From: Mycolicibacterium setense
Lineage (GTDB): Bacteria; Actinomycetota; Actinomycetes; Mycobacteriales; Mycobacteriaceae
DNA: 64,000 nt
Direction: 5' to 3'
Assembly (NCBI RefSeq): GCF_000805385.1
Contig: NZ_JTJW01000006.1
Span: forward strand, 1,319,728-1,383,727
Of this stretch, positions 15,079 to 26,059 are shown in pieces. The translations under genes and the position numbers were made by a program. The stretch's first letter is position 1, and each line of letters opens with the position of its first letter. The notes under the pieces were generated by a model that did no database searches, had not been told where the DNA came from, and was given only the letters and a program-made list of their open reading frames with translations.

Positions 15079-15516
15079 GGTCCCCTCCTTCAGTTGTCAC
15101 GAGATCGGGGCACGAACTCGGCTGCCCTGATGCCCACAAGTCTAGGCGCGCAGCGAACTGAAACGGTTGACTTCTAAGGCTTTACGGACGTTCGGCACAA
15201 CTCGCCGCAGAGGTGTAGGTCGACGGTATGACCCGTGCGCAGTCGTCGGCAAAAAACGGCGACCTTGCCGGTTGTACCAGTCGGCGGGATTCTCCGGGCC
15301 CCCACTCACCGAACCGGCCGCCCCGCACGTACGAGCGTGGCGATCGCGTCGCCATCCATCGTTTCGCCGCCTCCGGCGCCGGCAAGCTCGATCACCACGA
15401 GGCTTCCTATGATCTTGACAAGATGGGTGCGCGGGTTTCGGCGGCATAACGCGGACCCAGCCAATCTTGTAGCATTCTGCTACGCTGGTTTCAGACTGCT
15501 ACAAAGGGGGCACGTC
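15079..15516. other. Intergenic region ending in the toxin-antitoxin promoter
   Basis: About 440 bases separate the LysM-esterase start from the antitoxin start. A minus-strand TAGACT hexamer (15139-15144) could be the -10 of the LysM gene. The right end holds the inverted-repeat operator of the toxin-antitoxin pair (15467-15504). Short frames on both strands between them have no ribosome binding site or recognisable features. Confidence 0.5.
15467..15504 (+). promoter_or_regulatory. Toxin-antitoxin operator (GTAGCA/TGCTAC repeats)
   Basis: GTAGCA-TTC-TGCTAC (15469-15483) is a perfect 6+3+6 inverted repeat, and a further half-site TGCTACAA stands at 15497-15504, mirroring TTGTAGCA at 15467-15474. 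The array ends 12 nt before the antitoxin ATG, the usual place for autoregulation by an antitoxin or antitoxin-toxin complex. Confidence 0.65.
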
Positions 15517-15906
15517 ATGACCGAGACCGCAGACCGGGTGACCCGGTTCGCCGCCGACCTGATGGACAGTGCTGCCGCGGAAGGCGCACGTCAGAGCCGA
15601 TCGGCCAAACAGCAACTCGACCACTGGGCGCGGGTCGGTCGGGCCGTGTCGAGCCAGCACAGTGCGGCGCGCCGCAAGGTGGAGTCAGCGTTGGCGGGCG
15701 AAATCCCCCTACGCGAATTGACCGCCGAAGAAGGCATGGTGTTCGACGCCGAGATCGCCGCCTCCATCGAGGAGAGCCTGGCACGTGCCGACTACGGCAA
15801 GACGCTGGCCGGCCGCGGGATCACCACCGTGGCTCTCGACGACAACGGCGAGATCGTCCAGTACCGCCCCGACGGCAGCACCGCGGTGCTGGCGCACCAG
15901 CAGTGA
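15517..15906 (+). CDS. Antitoxin of a zeta/PezT-type toxin-antitoxin pair
   Basis: The 129-residue product is rich in Ala, Arg and Glu, begins MTETADRVTRFAADLMDSAA and contains SRSAKQQLDHWARVGRAV, which resembles the ParD-like N-terminal DNA-binding segment seen in many actinobacterial antitoxins. The C-terminal half (ADYGKTLAGRGITTVALDDNGEIVQYRPDG) resembles a short beta hairpin likely to contact the toxin. The ATG follows AAAGGGGGCACGTC, a good ribosome binding site. It lies directly after an operator-like repeat array and 37 nt before the zeta-type toxin. The arrangement resembles Rv0367c-Rv0366c of M. tuberculosis. Confidence 0.8.
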   Translation: MTETADRVTRFAADLMDSAAAEGARQSRSAKQQLDHWARVGRAVSSQHSAARRKVESALAGEIPLRELTAEEGMVFDAEIAASIEESLARADYGKTLAGRGITTVALDDNGEIVQYRPDGSTAVLAHQQ

Positions 15907-15943
15907 CCGTGGATTGCGCTGACTCAGACCGCACCGCCGCGCG

Positions 15944-16522
15944 GTGAAGCGCCTCGACCTCGTCGTCGGCTGCAACGGCGCCGGCAAGTCCACCTTCGTC
16001 GAACTCACCCTCGCACCTCTGCTGCCCGGCAGCGCGTTTGTGAACGCCGACGAGATCGCCAAGCGACGATGGCCCGAAGACCCGGCCCCGCACTCCTACG
16101 AGGCCGCACTGGTCGCGGCCGAAACCCGGGCCAAACTCATCGAACTCGGTGAGTCCTTCATCGCCGAGACCGTGTTCTCACACCCGTCCAAGCTCGAGCT
16201 CATCGACAACGCACACGCGGCCGGATACACGTTGGTCCTGCACTGCCTGCTGATACCCGAAGACCTTGCTGTTCAGCGAGTGCGCCATCGGGTGCAAGCG
16301 GGCGGCCACGATGTCCCCGAGACGAAGATCCGTGAACGCTACCAACGCCTTTGGGACCTCGTCGCAGTCGCCGCGATGCGTGCGGACGCCGCGACGTTCT
16401 ACGACAACAGCACCATCAGAGGCCCGCGGATCGTCGCTCAGATCGCCGGCGGATTCGTCATCGGATCACCTACCTGGCCGAAATGGATTCCCACCGTGCT
16501 GAATTCCCGCTTGTCGGGGTAG
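15944..16522 (+). CDS. Zeta-toxin-like P-loop kinase
   Basis: The 192-residue product carries a Walker A motif GCNGAGKST at residues 9-17, followed by FVNADEIAKRRWPED and FIAETVFSHPSKLELI, the pattern of zeta/PezT toxins and their relatives, which phosphorylate UDP-N-acetylglucosamine and so block cell-wall synthesis. Arginine-rich segments (VQRVRHRVQAGGHDVPETKIRERYQR) form the lid region, and FYDNS is also family-typical. The GTG at 15944 is the only reasonable start, although it lacks a clear ribosome binding site. Translation is probably coupled to the antitoxin gene upstream, a usual way of limiting toxin. Confidence 0.85.
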   Translation: MKRLDLVVGCNGAGKSTFVELTLAPLLPGSAFVNADEIAKRRWPEDPAPHSYEAALVAAETRAKLIELGESFIAETVFSHPSKLELIDNAHAAGYTLVLHCLLIPEDLAVQRVRHRVQAGGHDVPETKIRERYQRLWDLVAVAAMRADAATFYDNSTIRGPRIVAQIAGGFVIGSPTWPKWIPTVLNSRLSG

Positions 16523-16547
16523 GTGACATCATGGGCCACCGCTCGGC

Positions 16548-18803
<2,256 letters not shown>

Positions 18804-18839
18804 TACATTCCCTTTCATCTTCGTGTGACGGGTTCGCCA

Positions 18840-19271
18840 TCAAGTGGTTCGAGCGCGGGCGCAGTCAGGACATTGACCCCAATAGATGACCTCGGCTTCA
18901 TCGATGGCGAAGCCGTTGTCATCCGATGCGGTCAGACACGGCGCGTCGCCCACCGCGCAGTCCACATCGGCGATGACTCCGCACGATCGGCATACGACGT
19001 GGTGGTGGTTGTCGCCGACGCGAGTCTCGTAGCGAGCCACCGATCCGGTCGGTTGTATCCGGCGTACCAACCCGGCCTCGGTCAACGCATTGAGCGCGTC
19101 GTACACGGTCTGGTGCGAGACGTCGGGAAGCCGGCCGCGCGCCGCACGGATGACCAGGTCGGTTTGGGCGTGTGGATGTTTGTTCACCGCGTCGAGCACC
19201 GCCAGCCGGGGGCGGGTGACGCGGAGCCCGGCCGAACGCAACATGCCGGTGAAGTCGAGGCGTTCAGCCAT
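18840..19271 (-). CDS. furA: FurA, peroxide-sensing Fur-family repressor
   Basis: The 143-residue product has a winged helix (GLRVTRPRLAVLDAV, then DVSHQTVYDALNALTEAGLV) and a dimerisation/metal domain with GDNHHHVVCRSCG (His89-91, Cys94, Cys97), DCAVGDAPC and a terminal C-x-x-C pair (Cys134, Cys137). In mycobacteria FurA represses its own operon with katG, and the same order is seen here. The ATG at 19269-19271 follows GAGGTG. A TACCTT hexamer on the minus strand (19298-19303) sits about 27 nt upstream and may be the -10 element. Confidence 0.96.
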   Translation of the reverse strand: MAERLDFTGMLRSAGLRVTRPRLAVLDAVNKHPHAQTDLVIRAARGRLPDVSHQTVYDALNALTEAGLVRRIQPTGSVARYETRVGDNHHHVVCRSCGVIADVDCAVGDAPCLTASDDNGFAIDEAEVIYWGQCPDCARARTT

Positions 19272-19444
19272 CACCTCGAGTGTGGCGGCTAAGTTGGAAG
19301 GTATCAAGGTTCTCACCAAACTCACTGCGGTACAACGCCTCTGATCGGGCTACTCCACGCGCCGGGAGACGTTTGCCGGGCATCCCGGAGTCGCGACACC
19401 GGCCGTGGACAATGCCCGCGCCATGCGGCTGTAGCGTGACGAGG

Positions 19445-20083
19445 ATGAACTCCTTTCGCGTGCCTTCCTCGTTTGTGCTCGTGGCCTGCGCCGCGTCGTT
19501 GACCATGGCGCTTGCCGCGTGCGGCTCGGACACCGAGACCTCCTCGGCCACGTCGTCGGCGAGCACGCCGTCGGTGGCCGATGCGCTCACCCCCTCCATC
19601 GCCGAGACCGCCACCGAGGCCGCCGCCTGTCCGACGGCCGCGCCGCAGACCGCCGGCACTCCCGAATGGACGTTGTCCGGGGCGACCGGAAGTGTCGCTG
19701 TCACCGGCTCAACCGACACCGCGGCACCCGTGGTCAAGGTGACCGGACCGTTCAGCGTCGCCGAGACGCAGGTGCACACCCTCAAGGCCGGTGACGGTCC
19801 CGTCGTGTCACCGTCGGCCAACGTTTCGGTCTGCTACATGGGCGTCAACGGACGCGACGGATCGGTGTTCGACAGCAGTTACGAACGCGGCGAGCCGGTC
19901 GACTTCCCGCTCAATGGCGTGGTGCCCGGGTTCCAGAAGGCCATTTCGGGACAGAAAGTGGGATCCACGGTGGCCGTCGCGATGACCTCGGCCGACGGCT
20001 ATCCCGAGGGTCAACCCGCCGCCGGTATCCAGGCGGGCGACTCGCTGATCTTCGCGATCAAGATCCTCGACGCCCAGGGCTGA
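19445..20083 (+). CDS. FKBP-type peptidyl-prolyl isomerase lipoprotein
   Basis: The 212-residue product begins with a lipoprotein signal whose lipobox is MALAAC, placing the acylated cysteine at residue 26. A Ser/Thr/Ala-rich tether follows, then an FKBP domain from about residue 95: VSVCYMGVNGRDGSVFDSSYERG, then FPLNGVVPGFQKAISGQKVG and an IQAGDSLIFAIKI C-terminal strand. FKBP domains catalyse prolyl isomerisation, here on the outer face of the membrane. TAGCGT (19432-19437) lies 7 nt before the ATG, which suggests a leaderless transcript. It is divergent from furA. Confidence 0.87.
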   Translation: MNSFRVPSSFVLVACAASLTMALAACGSDTETSSATSSASTPSVADALTPSIAETATEAAACPTAAPQTAGTPEWTLSGATGSVAVTGSTDTAAPVVKVTGPFSVAETQVHTLKAGDGPVVSPSANVSVCYMGVNGRDGSVFDSSYERGEPVDFPLNGVVPGFQKAISGQKVGSTVAVAMTSADGYPEGQPAAGIQAGDSLIFAIKILDAQG

Positions 20084-20131
20084 GCTACACCGCCCGCCCG
20101 GAGCCGGCTACCCGCTTGCGACAATGCTCAT

Positions 20132-20737
20132 ATGGTCGAGCCGAGCATCTGGATGCAAAAAGTCGCGGCCGATCCCGGCCACTCGCATTGGTACATCGAA
20201 CGCTTTCGCGCCATGGAGCGCGCCGGTCAGGACCTGGCCGGTGAAGCTCGTCTGGTAGATGCGATGGCGCCGCGCAACGCCCGGATCCTCGATGCCGGCT
20301 GCGGTCCCGGGCGGGTGGGCGGATATCTGGCCGGCGTCGGACACCAGGTCGTCGGCGTCGACGTGGACCCGGTACTGATCGAGGCGGCCGAGAACGATCA
20401 TCCAGGGCCCCGGTGGCTGGTCGGCGACCTCGCCGAACTCGACCTGCAGGCACGTGGCATCGCCGATCCGTTCGACATCGTCGTCTCGGCGGGCAACGTC
20501 ATGACGTTCCTCGCCCCGAGCACCCGGGTCCAGGTCCTCGGGCGGCTACGCGCACATCTCGCCGACGACGGCCGAGTGGTGATCGGATTCGGCGCCGGCC
20601 GCGAGTACGGGTTCGATCAGTTCCTCGACGACGCGGCGACGGCCGGTTTGGTTCCGGATCAGTTGTTGTCCACCTGGGATGTTCGTCCGTTCACCGAAAC
20701 CTCGGACTTCCTCGTCGCGATCCTGCGGCCCGCTTAG
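20132..20737 (+). CDS. Class I SAM-dependent methyltransferase
   Basis: The 201-residue product carries motif I as ILDAGCGPGRVGGYLAG (about residues 51-66), followed by VVGVDVDPVLIEAA (motif II) and DIVVSAGNVMTFL and LRAHLADDGRVVIGFG (motifs IV-V). Its substrate is unknown. It is short and cytoplasmic. It lies in a run of plus-strand genes starting with the FKBP lipoprotein but is separated from it by 48 nt. Confidence 0.85.
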   Translation: MVEPSIWMQKVAADPGHSHWYIERFRAMERAGQDLAGEARLVDAMAPRNARILDAGCGPGRVGGYLAGVGHQVVGVDVDPVLIEAAENDHPGPRWLVGDLAELDLQARGIADPFDIVVSAGNVMTFLAPSTRVQVLGRLRAHLADDGRVVIGFGAGREYGFDQFLDDAATAGLVPDQLLSTWDVRPFTETSDFLVAILRPA

Positions 20738-20887
20738 CCCGAACCCAGGCCGTTACCGACACGGCTGCGGTTCGAATGACGATGTCGGTCAGACTTCGAA
20801 CACCAGCGGATTTCCGCCGCGATCTTCGGTATTGCCCTGAACACCGGGGCGATCTACTATCGGTTGTAGTACGTCGATGGGGGTCAC

Positions 20888-21325
20888 ATGACGGTACCGA
20901 CAATCCTTGCGGCTCAACGCTTTCTGTGCGCGACCGCGTGGGCGTTCCTGCTCGGCTGGGGCCTGCACGTGATCGATCACCTGCGGCGGGGAATGTCTGC
21001 GTCCCCGACATTCATCATGGCCGGCGGAATGATCCAGGGCGTGGTCGTCGTCATCGCGATCACCATGGCACTACGCAGCATTCCACGAGCTCCCGAAGCG
21101 GCGATCTTCGCCGGTGTCGGAAGCGCGCTGGTGTTCAGCTATGCGCACCTGCTGCCGAATTTCTGGCCGTCCTTCCAGGACAGCTTCATCAGCGGACCAC
21201 GCATCAATGTCACCTGGTTCTCCTGGGTGACAGCCCTGTCCGAAATCGGCACCGGCCTGCTGTTCGCCTATGCGGGCGCGCGGGCGAGAAACGCGCAGTC
21301 CCTGTCCGTCCCGAATCGCGGGTAA
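20888..21325 (+). CDS. Four-helix integral membrane protein of unknown function
   Basis: The 145-residue product has about four predicted membrane segments: residues 8-27 (with HVIDH at the first edge), 43-62, 71-90 and 107-130. No enzymatic motif is visible. Histidine and aspartate near the first helix end could be functional. The ATG follows GATGGGGGTCAC, a modest ribosome binding site, and the gene sits 9 nt before the TIGR01777-family gene, so the two may be co-expressed. The family is not recognised. Confidence 0.7.
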   Translation: MTVPTILAAQRFLCATAWAFLLGWGLHVIDHLRRGMSASPTFIMAGGMIQGVVVVIAITMALRSIPRAPEAAIFAGVGSALVFSYAHLLPNFWPSFQDSFISGPRINVTWFSWVTALSEIGTGLLFAYAGARARNAQSLSVPNRG

Positions 21326-21334
21326 CGTCGGTCG

Positions 21335-22693
21335 ATGAGATTGGTGTACTCCAGCATCATCGACGCTCCGGCTGAAGAAGTCTTCGCCTGGCACGGCCGG
21401 CCCGCATTCACCAGACTGTCGCCGCCATGGCAACCGATGCGGCTCAAAACCGAGGCGTCCTCACTGCGCGATGGCCGCGCCGAGCTCGCCCTGCCCGGCG
21501 GTTTGCGGTGGGTGGCCCAGCACCAGGCCGACGCCTACGATCCGCCCCGGCGCTTCGTCGACAAGATCGCCGGCGCAGCACCGGCCTCGTGGCCGGCGGC
21601 GCTGGCGGTGCGCTGGAAGCACATTCACGACTTCGAACCCGTCGACGCCACCCACACCCGCATGACCGACCGGGTGGAGACCCCGGTTCCCGGGCAGTTC
21701 CTGCGCCCGATGTTCGCCTATCGCCATCGTCAGCTGGCCGACGACCTCGCGGCACACCGCCAGGCCCGCGAGCAGGGTCTCACCCCGATGACGGTCGCGG
21801 TCACGGGCGCGTCCGGGCTCGTCGGCTCGGCGCTGACCGCCTTCTTGAGCACCGGCGGCCACAATGTGATCCGTCTGGTACGCCACCCGCCGTCCAAACC
21901 CGATGAGCGCCAATGGGACACGAGCGATCCCGATCCGGAGCTGCTGGACGGCGTCGACGCGGTCATCCATCTGGCCGGCGCGTCGATCGCCGGGCGCTTC
22001 ACCGACAAACATCGCCGCGCCATTCGTGACAGCCGCATCGAGCCGACCCGCAAGCTCGCCGAACTCGCCGCGCACGCCGACGCTGGACCACGGGTCCTGA
22101 TCAGCGCCTCGGCGGTCGGCTTCTACGGCCATGACCGCGGCGACGAGGTGCTCACCGAATCAAGCGAACGCGGCGACGGATTTCTGGCCGACGTCGTGGC
22201 CGACTGGGAGGCCGCGCTGGCACCCGCCGAAGGAGCCGGTGTGCGGGTGGTGCGTGTCCGCACCGGGATCGTGCAGTCCCCGAGCGGTGGCACCCTGCGC
22301 TTGCTGCGCCCATTGTTCGCGGCCGGCCTGGGCGGGCGTATCGGTGATGGGCAACAGTGGTTGCCGTGGATCGGCATCGATGACTTGGTCGACATCTATC
22401 ACCGCGCGCTGTGGGACAACCAGATGTCGGGCCCGGTCAACGCCGTGGCACCGGAGCCGGTACGCAACGCTGACTACACCGACACGCTCGGTCACGTGTT
22501 ACACCGCCCGACGTTTCTGCCGGTGCCGGCGCTCGGGCCCCGGCTGCTGCTGGGCGACCAGGGCGCGCGCGAACTGGCCTGCGCCAGCCAACGCGCCGTC
22601 CCCGCGGTGCTCAGCGCGGCTGAGCACCGCTTCCGCCATCCCCACCTGGATCAGGCGCTACGACACGTTTTGGGACGCGAGGTCACGGCGTAG
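21335..22693 (+). CDS. TIGR01777-family SDR epimerase fused to SRPBCC domain
   Basis: The 452-residue product joins an N-terminal START/SRPBCC ligand domain (residues 1-140, SSIIDAPAEEVFAWHGRPAF) to a Rossmann SDR domain beginning TVAVTGASGLVGSALTAFL, then IHLAGASIAGRFTDKHRRAI, and a C-terminal DUF1731-like region with FLPVPALGPRLLLGD. This architecture is the mycobacterial TIGR01777 protein (Rv2216 type), related to nucleoside-sugar epimerases of unknown substrate. TAACGT at 21323-21328 lies 6 nt before the ATG, suggesting a leaderless start. Its 3' end overlaps the convergent proline-rich gene by 11 bases. Confidence 0.9.
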   Translation: MRLVYSSIIDAPAEEVFAWHGRPAFTRLSPPWQPMRLKTEASSLRDGRAELALPGGLRWVAQHQADAYDPPRRFVDKIAGAAPASWPAALAVRWKHIHDFEPVDATHTRMTDRVETPVPGQFLRPMFAYRHRQLADDLAAHRQAREQGLTPMTVAVTGASGLVGSALTAFLSTGGHNVIRLVRHPPSKPDERQWDTSDPDPELLDGVDAVIHLAGASIAGRFTDKHRRAIRDSRIEPTRKLAELAAHADAGPRVLISASAVGFYGHDRGDEVLTESSERGDGFLADVVADWEAALAPAEGAGVRVVRVRTGIVQSPSGGTLRLLRPLFAAGLGGRIGDGQQWLPWIGIDDLVDIYHRALWDNQMSGPVNAVAPEPVRNADYTDTLGHVLHRPTFLPVPALGPRLLLGDQGARELACASQRAVPAVLSAAEHRFRHPHLDQALRHVLGREVTA

Positions 22694-23246
22694 GCGCGGC
22701 CGGCGGCGCGGCGGCGCCCGGCTGCCGACCCGGAGCGTTGTATTCGTAGCCGGGAGGCGGCGGACCGTCCAACGGGTAATACCCGGGTGGCAACGGTGGT
22801 CCCGCCGGTCCGGTGCCTGGCGCCGGCGCGGTGATCGGTGTCTCCGAGCCCGGGGCGTTGATCGATTGATACCCGGGTGGCAGCGGCGGCGCCGGGCCCG
22901 CTCCGGGCGGCGGCGCGACGCCCTCGGGTGCTCCCCCGCCGGCCTGGAACCCGCCCGGATCATGCGCCTGGTGCCAGAGATCCCTGAGTGTGCCGACCGG
23001 GCCCGATCCGTACTGGCCGGAGCCGTACACCGGGTTGGCGATCTCGGGCACCTGCGGCGGACCGGCCGGGGCCGGCGGCGGTGGCGCTGCCATCGCGGGG
23101 TCCGCCGGGGCCGGCGGCGGATCAGGGAGGGCCGGATCGGCGGCCGCCTGTGCGGAGCCGGCCAGCACGGCTCCCGCGACGCTCAACCCGGCGATCGCGA
23201 GCTTCGCGGCCCTGGCTGAGACGGTGGCTCGGCGCGCTTCGGTCAT
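22683..23246 (-). CDS. Secreted proline-rich protein of unknown function
   Basis: The 187-residue product has a signal peptide (MTEARRATVSARAAKLAIAG, a hydrophobic core, cleavage near AQAAA at about residue 37) and a mature region made largely of Pro, Gly and Ala, with PPPPAPAGPP and two LPPGY tracts (LPPGYQSINAPG and LPPGYYPLDGPPPPGYE). A central segment with NPVYGSGQYGSGPVGTLRDLWHQ is less repetitive and may carry the function. Such secreted proline-rich proteins are common in mycobacterial cell walls and are poorly understood. The ATG at 23244-23246 gives a well-formed signal peptide. No family is recognised. Confidence 0.72.
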   Translation of the reverse strand: MTEARRATVSARAAKLAIAGLSVAGAVLAGSAQAAADPALPDPPPAPADPAMAAPPPPAPAGPPQVPEIANPVYGSGQYGSGPVGTLRDLWHQAHDPGGFQAGGGAPEGVAPPPGAGPAPPLPPGYQSINAPGSETPITAPAPGTGPAGPPLPPGYYPLDGPPPPGYEYNAPGRQPGAAAPPAAPTP

Positions 23247-23515
23247 CAGTCCGGCAGTCCTCTCTGTCACGCTCTCCGACGGTCCTGGCCGGGATACAGG
23301 GCAGGTACCGGGCGGTCCGTGCATCGTCGCACACTGCGCCCGGTGAAGCGCGGCTCGCACGATATCGCCATGTGTTGGCCATGCCGAACACCATCCGACA
23401 AGCGGTTCATATATTGGTTGGTTGTTGCGTGCGAACGTGCTTCGTTCACCAGTCGGGGGTCGGCTGGTTCGCAACGTGAGGGGGCTCGATCATTTCTTCT
23501 CCAACGGTCAGGGCG

Positions 23516-24802
23516 GTGTCGACGCGAACCGTGGCGATCGCATGGCTGGCCGCCGTGGTGGCGGTGCTGGCTCAGCAATATCTGGAACCGTTTACGGCGG
23601 GCTCCCACATGGGGCTGTTCACCAACGGCGGTGACCTCGACGTCTATCGCCACGGCGGACAACAGCTGCTCGACGGTCAACCGCTGTACGCCACGGAAGT
23701 GCCCGGAGGCGGTTGGTTCACCTACCCGCCGTTCGCGGCCATCGCCTTCATCCCGTTGGCGCTCACGAGTTTCCCTGCCGCTCAGGTGATCTGGATGGCG
23801 GTGTCCTTTTCGGCGTTGGCCGCCACGATCTGGCGATGCGCCATGTTCCTCGGCTACCGGACCGATCGCCGACTGGTCCTGCTGGCCGCGGCGATGAGTG
23901 TGGTGGCGGTGGACATCGAGGCCGTACGCGGCACGCTGTGGCAGGGGCAGGTGAACCTCGTCCTGATGGGACTGATCGTCTGGGATCTCACCCGACCGCC
24001 GGACGCTCGCCTGCGGGGATGGTCAGTCGGCATCGCCGCGGGCATCAAGCTGACCGCCATCGTTTTCGTGCCGTATCTGTTCCTCACCCGGCAGTGGCGC
24101 GCGGGCGTCACCGCGCTGACGACGGCGCTGGCAACCGTCGCGGTCACCTGGTGCGTCCTACCGACCGATTCGACGACCTACTGGCTGCACGCGGTCTTCG
24201 AGACAGACCGCATCGGACCGCTCACCCATCCCGGGAACTTCTCGATCGGCGGGATCATGGCCACGTTGGCCGCACCTGCACCGATGCCGACACTGTGGTG
24301 GATGCTCGGGATCGGCGCCGCGGCGATACTGGGTTTCGTTGCCGCACAACAGGCGCACAGAACCGGATATCCGCTGCTGGCGATCGCACTCATCGGCATG
24401 CTGTCATGCACGGTGACGCCGCTCGCGTGGGGACATCACTGGGTGTGGACGGTACCGCTGCTGGTCACCCTGGTCGACCGGGCCGTGCGAACCGCGGGCC
24501 CGCGCCGAGGCATCTGGGTGGCCGGTGCGGTGGCCGTCTACCTGGCGGTCTTCATGTGGTTTGCCGCCTGGCTGTATCGGACGTCGCATCGCCTGAGTGC
24601 CGGGTACCCGACTTACGTCGAAGCCCTCGATGCCGCGATTGCCACGATGACCAGGCTGGACAAACTTCTGGTCGTTTCCACAAACCCCGCGCTGTTCATC
24701 GTCACCGCCGTCACGACCATCGTCGTCCTGCGGCGCAGACCGGACCGAAACCGAATGCCGGGCGATATCGGCGCCCACGGTTTGTCCCGCGTGGCAGGCT
24801 GA
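23516..24802 (+). CDS. GT87 polyprenol-dependent mannosyltransferase-like membrane protein
   Basis: The 428-residue polytopic protein has about 10 predicted membrane spans. It belongs to the DUF2029/GT-C family that includes PimE. The first luminal loop reads GGDLDVYRHGGQQLLDGQPLY, the acidic motif typical of polyprenyl-phosphate-mannose-dependent transferases. Later motifs are PPFAAIAFIPLAL and WHHWVWTVPLLV-like loops (GHHWVWTVP). It probably adds mannose to a cell-envelope lipid or polymer. The start is a GTG at 23516. Only a weak AGGG lies nearby. The gene is followed 4 nt later by the NDH-2-like flavoprotein gene. Confidence 0.82.
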   Translation: MSTRTVAIAWLAAVVAVLAQQYLEPFTAGSHMGLFTNGGDLDVYRHGGQQLLDGQPLYATEVPGGGWFTYPPFAAIAFIPLALTSFPAAQVIWMAVSFSALAATIWRCAMFLGYRTDRRLVLLAAAMSVVAVDIEAVRGTLWQGQVNLVLMGLIVWDLTRPPDARLRGWSVGIAAGIKLTAIVFVPYLFLTRQWRAGVTALTTALATVAVTWCVLPTDSTTYWLHAVFETDRIGPLTHPGNFSIGGIMATLAAPAPMPTLWWMLGIGAAAILGFVAAQQAHRTGYPLLAIALIGMLSCTVTPLAWGHHWVWTVPLLVTLVDRAVRTAGPRRGIWVAGAVAVYLAVFMWFAAWLYRTSHRLSAGYPTYVEALDAAIATMTRLDKLLVVSTNPALFIVTAVTTIVVLRRRPDRNRMPGDIGAHGLSRVAG

Positions 24803-24806
24803 ATCG

Positions 24807-26024
24807 GTGGGTCGCGTTCTGATCATCGGATCGGGTTTCGCCGGGTTGTGGGCAGCGCTCGCCGCGGCCCGACGGGTAGACGAGATCGGATCAGCGGAGG
24901 CCCCGGTCGAGATCACCGTCATCAGCGACCGGCCCTTCCACGACATCCGGGTGCGCAACTACGAAACCGACCTCACGGAATGCCGGATCCCGCTGGGCGA
25001 ACTGCTCGATCCCGCCGGTGTGGCCCACATCGTCGCCGAGGTCACCGCAATCGATGTCGAGGCTCGCACTGTCACCGCGCAGCAGGGCGGGCGAACGCTC
25101 GTCGTCGACTATGACCGTCTGGTGTTGGCGGCAGGCAGCCGGGTCGCGCGACCTGATGTCCCCGGGCTTGCCGAGTTCGGTTTCGACGTCGACACGTTCG
25201 ACGGCGCCACCCGGCTGGCCTCCCATCTGGACGCCGTGACCGCCGATCCCCGAACAACAGGAGCTGCAACGGTCGTCGTGGTCGGGGCGGGGCTCACCGG
25301 TATCGAGACCGCGTGCGAGTTACCCGCGCGCCTGGCCGCGATGTGCGCCGGCACCGTCACGCCCCGGGTTCTGCTGGTCGACCACAATGCCCAGGTGGGG
25401 TCGGATATGGGTGCATCGGCGCGGCCGGTGATCGAAACGGCGTTGGCCGAGAACGGGGTTGAGGTCATGACCGGTGTCAGCGTGGACGCGGTTGACATCG
25501 GCGCGGTCACGCTCTCATCGGGAGCCATGGTGCCTACTGCGACCGTGGTGTGGTGCGCGGGAATGCGGGCCAATCCTCTGACGGCGCAGTTCCCGGTGAC
25601 GCTCGACCGGTTCGGGCGGTTGCCGGTCGACGACTTCCTTCGGGTCGACGGGGTGTCGGGAGTTCTCGCGGCAGGCGATGTGGCCGCGGCCAGAGTGGAC
25701 GATGGTCATCTGTCGGTGATGTCGTGTCAGCACGGCAGGCCGATGGGTCGGTACGCCGGGTACAACGTGATCGGCGACATTCTCGGACTCCCGATGCGTG
25801 CACTTCGAATCCCTTGGTATGTCACCGTTCTCGATCTGGGTCCGGCGGGCGCGGTCTACACCGAGGGCTGGGATCGGCGAGTCGTGGCAACCGGGACGGT
25901 GGCCACGGCCACGAAGCGGACCATCAACACCGAACGGATCTACCCACCGCTCACCGGTGACCGCAAGGCGTTGCTCGCTGCCGCCGCACCGGATCTTCAG
26001 TCCAGGCCGGAGCGGGGCGGGTAA
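24807..26024 (+). CDS. FAD-dependent pyridine nucleotide-disulfide oxidoreductase
   Basis: The 405-residue product has an N-terminal FAD-binding motif VLIIGSGFAGLWAALAA (G-x-G-x-x-G), then VVAAG-type (LVLAAGSRVARP) and a second Rossmann motif VVVVGAGLTGIETACEL for NAD(P)H, with GVLAAGDVAAARVDDG forming the terminal FAD-contact motif. This is the type II NADH dehydrogenase/NirB-type flavoprotein fold. A C-terminal membrane segment of true Ndh is absent. The GTG at 24807 overlaps the region just after the GT87 stop, so translation is coupled. A strong hairpin after its stop (26032-26059) is the likely terminator. Confidence 0.85.
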   Translation: MGRVLIIGSGFAGLWAALAAARRVDEIGSAEAPVEITVISDRPFHDIRVRNYETDLTECRIPLGELLDPAGVAHIVAEVTAIDVEARTVTAQQGGRTLVVDYDRLVLAAGSRVARPDVPGLAEFGFDVDTFDGATRLASHLDAVTADPRTTGAATVVVVGAGLTGIETACELPARLAAMCAGTVTPRVLLVDHNAQVGSDMGASARPVIETALAENGVEVMTGVSVDAVDIGAVTLSSGAMVPTATVVWCAGMRANPLTAQFPVTLDRFGRLPVDDFLRVDGVSGVLAAGDVAAARVDDGHLSVMSCQHGRPMGRYAGYNVIGDILGLPMRALRIPWYVTVLDLGPAGAVYTEGWDRRVVATGTVATATKRTINTERIYPPLTGDRKALLAAAAPDLQSRPERGG

Positions 26025-26031
26025 CTGATTA

Positions 26032-26059
26032 CTGAAACCGGCGCGAAGCCGGTGTTCAG
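26032..26059. terminator. Bidirectional hairpin between convergent flavoprotein genes
   Basis: CTGAA-ACCGGC (26032-26042), a GCGAA loop and GCCGGT-G-TTCAG (26048-26059) form a stem with one bulge. GTTTTG follows on the plus strand. It lies between the plus stop at 26024 and covers the minus stop at 26056, so it can end transcripts from both sides. Confidence 0.6.

Noticed and set aside
20760..20790. A tRNA-like GGTTCGA motif
   Set aside because: It is an isolated T-arm-like word without the surrounding cloverleaf stems. No tRNA gene was found in the window.
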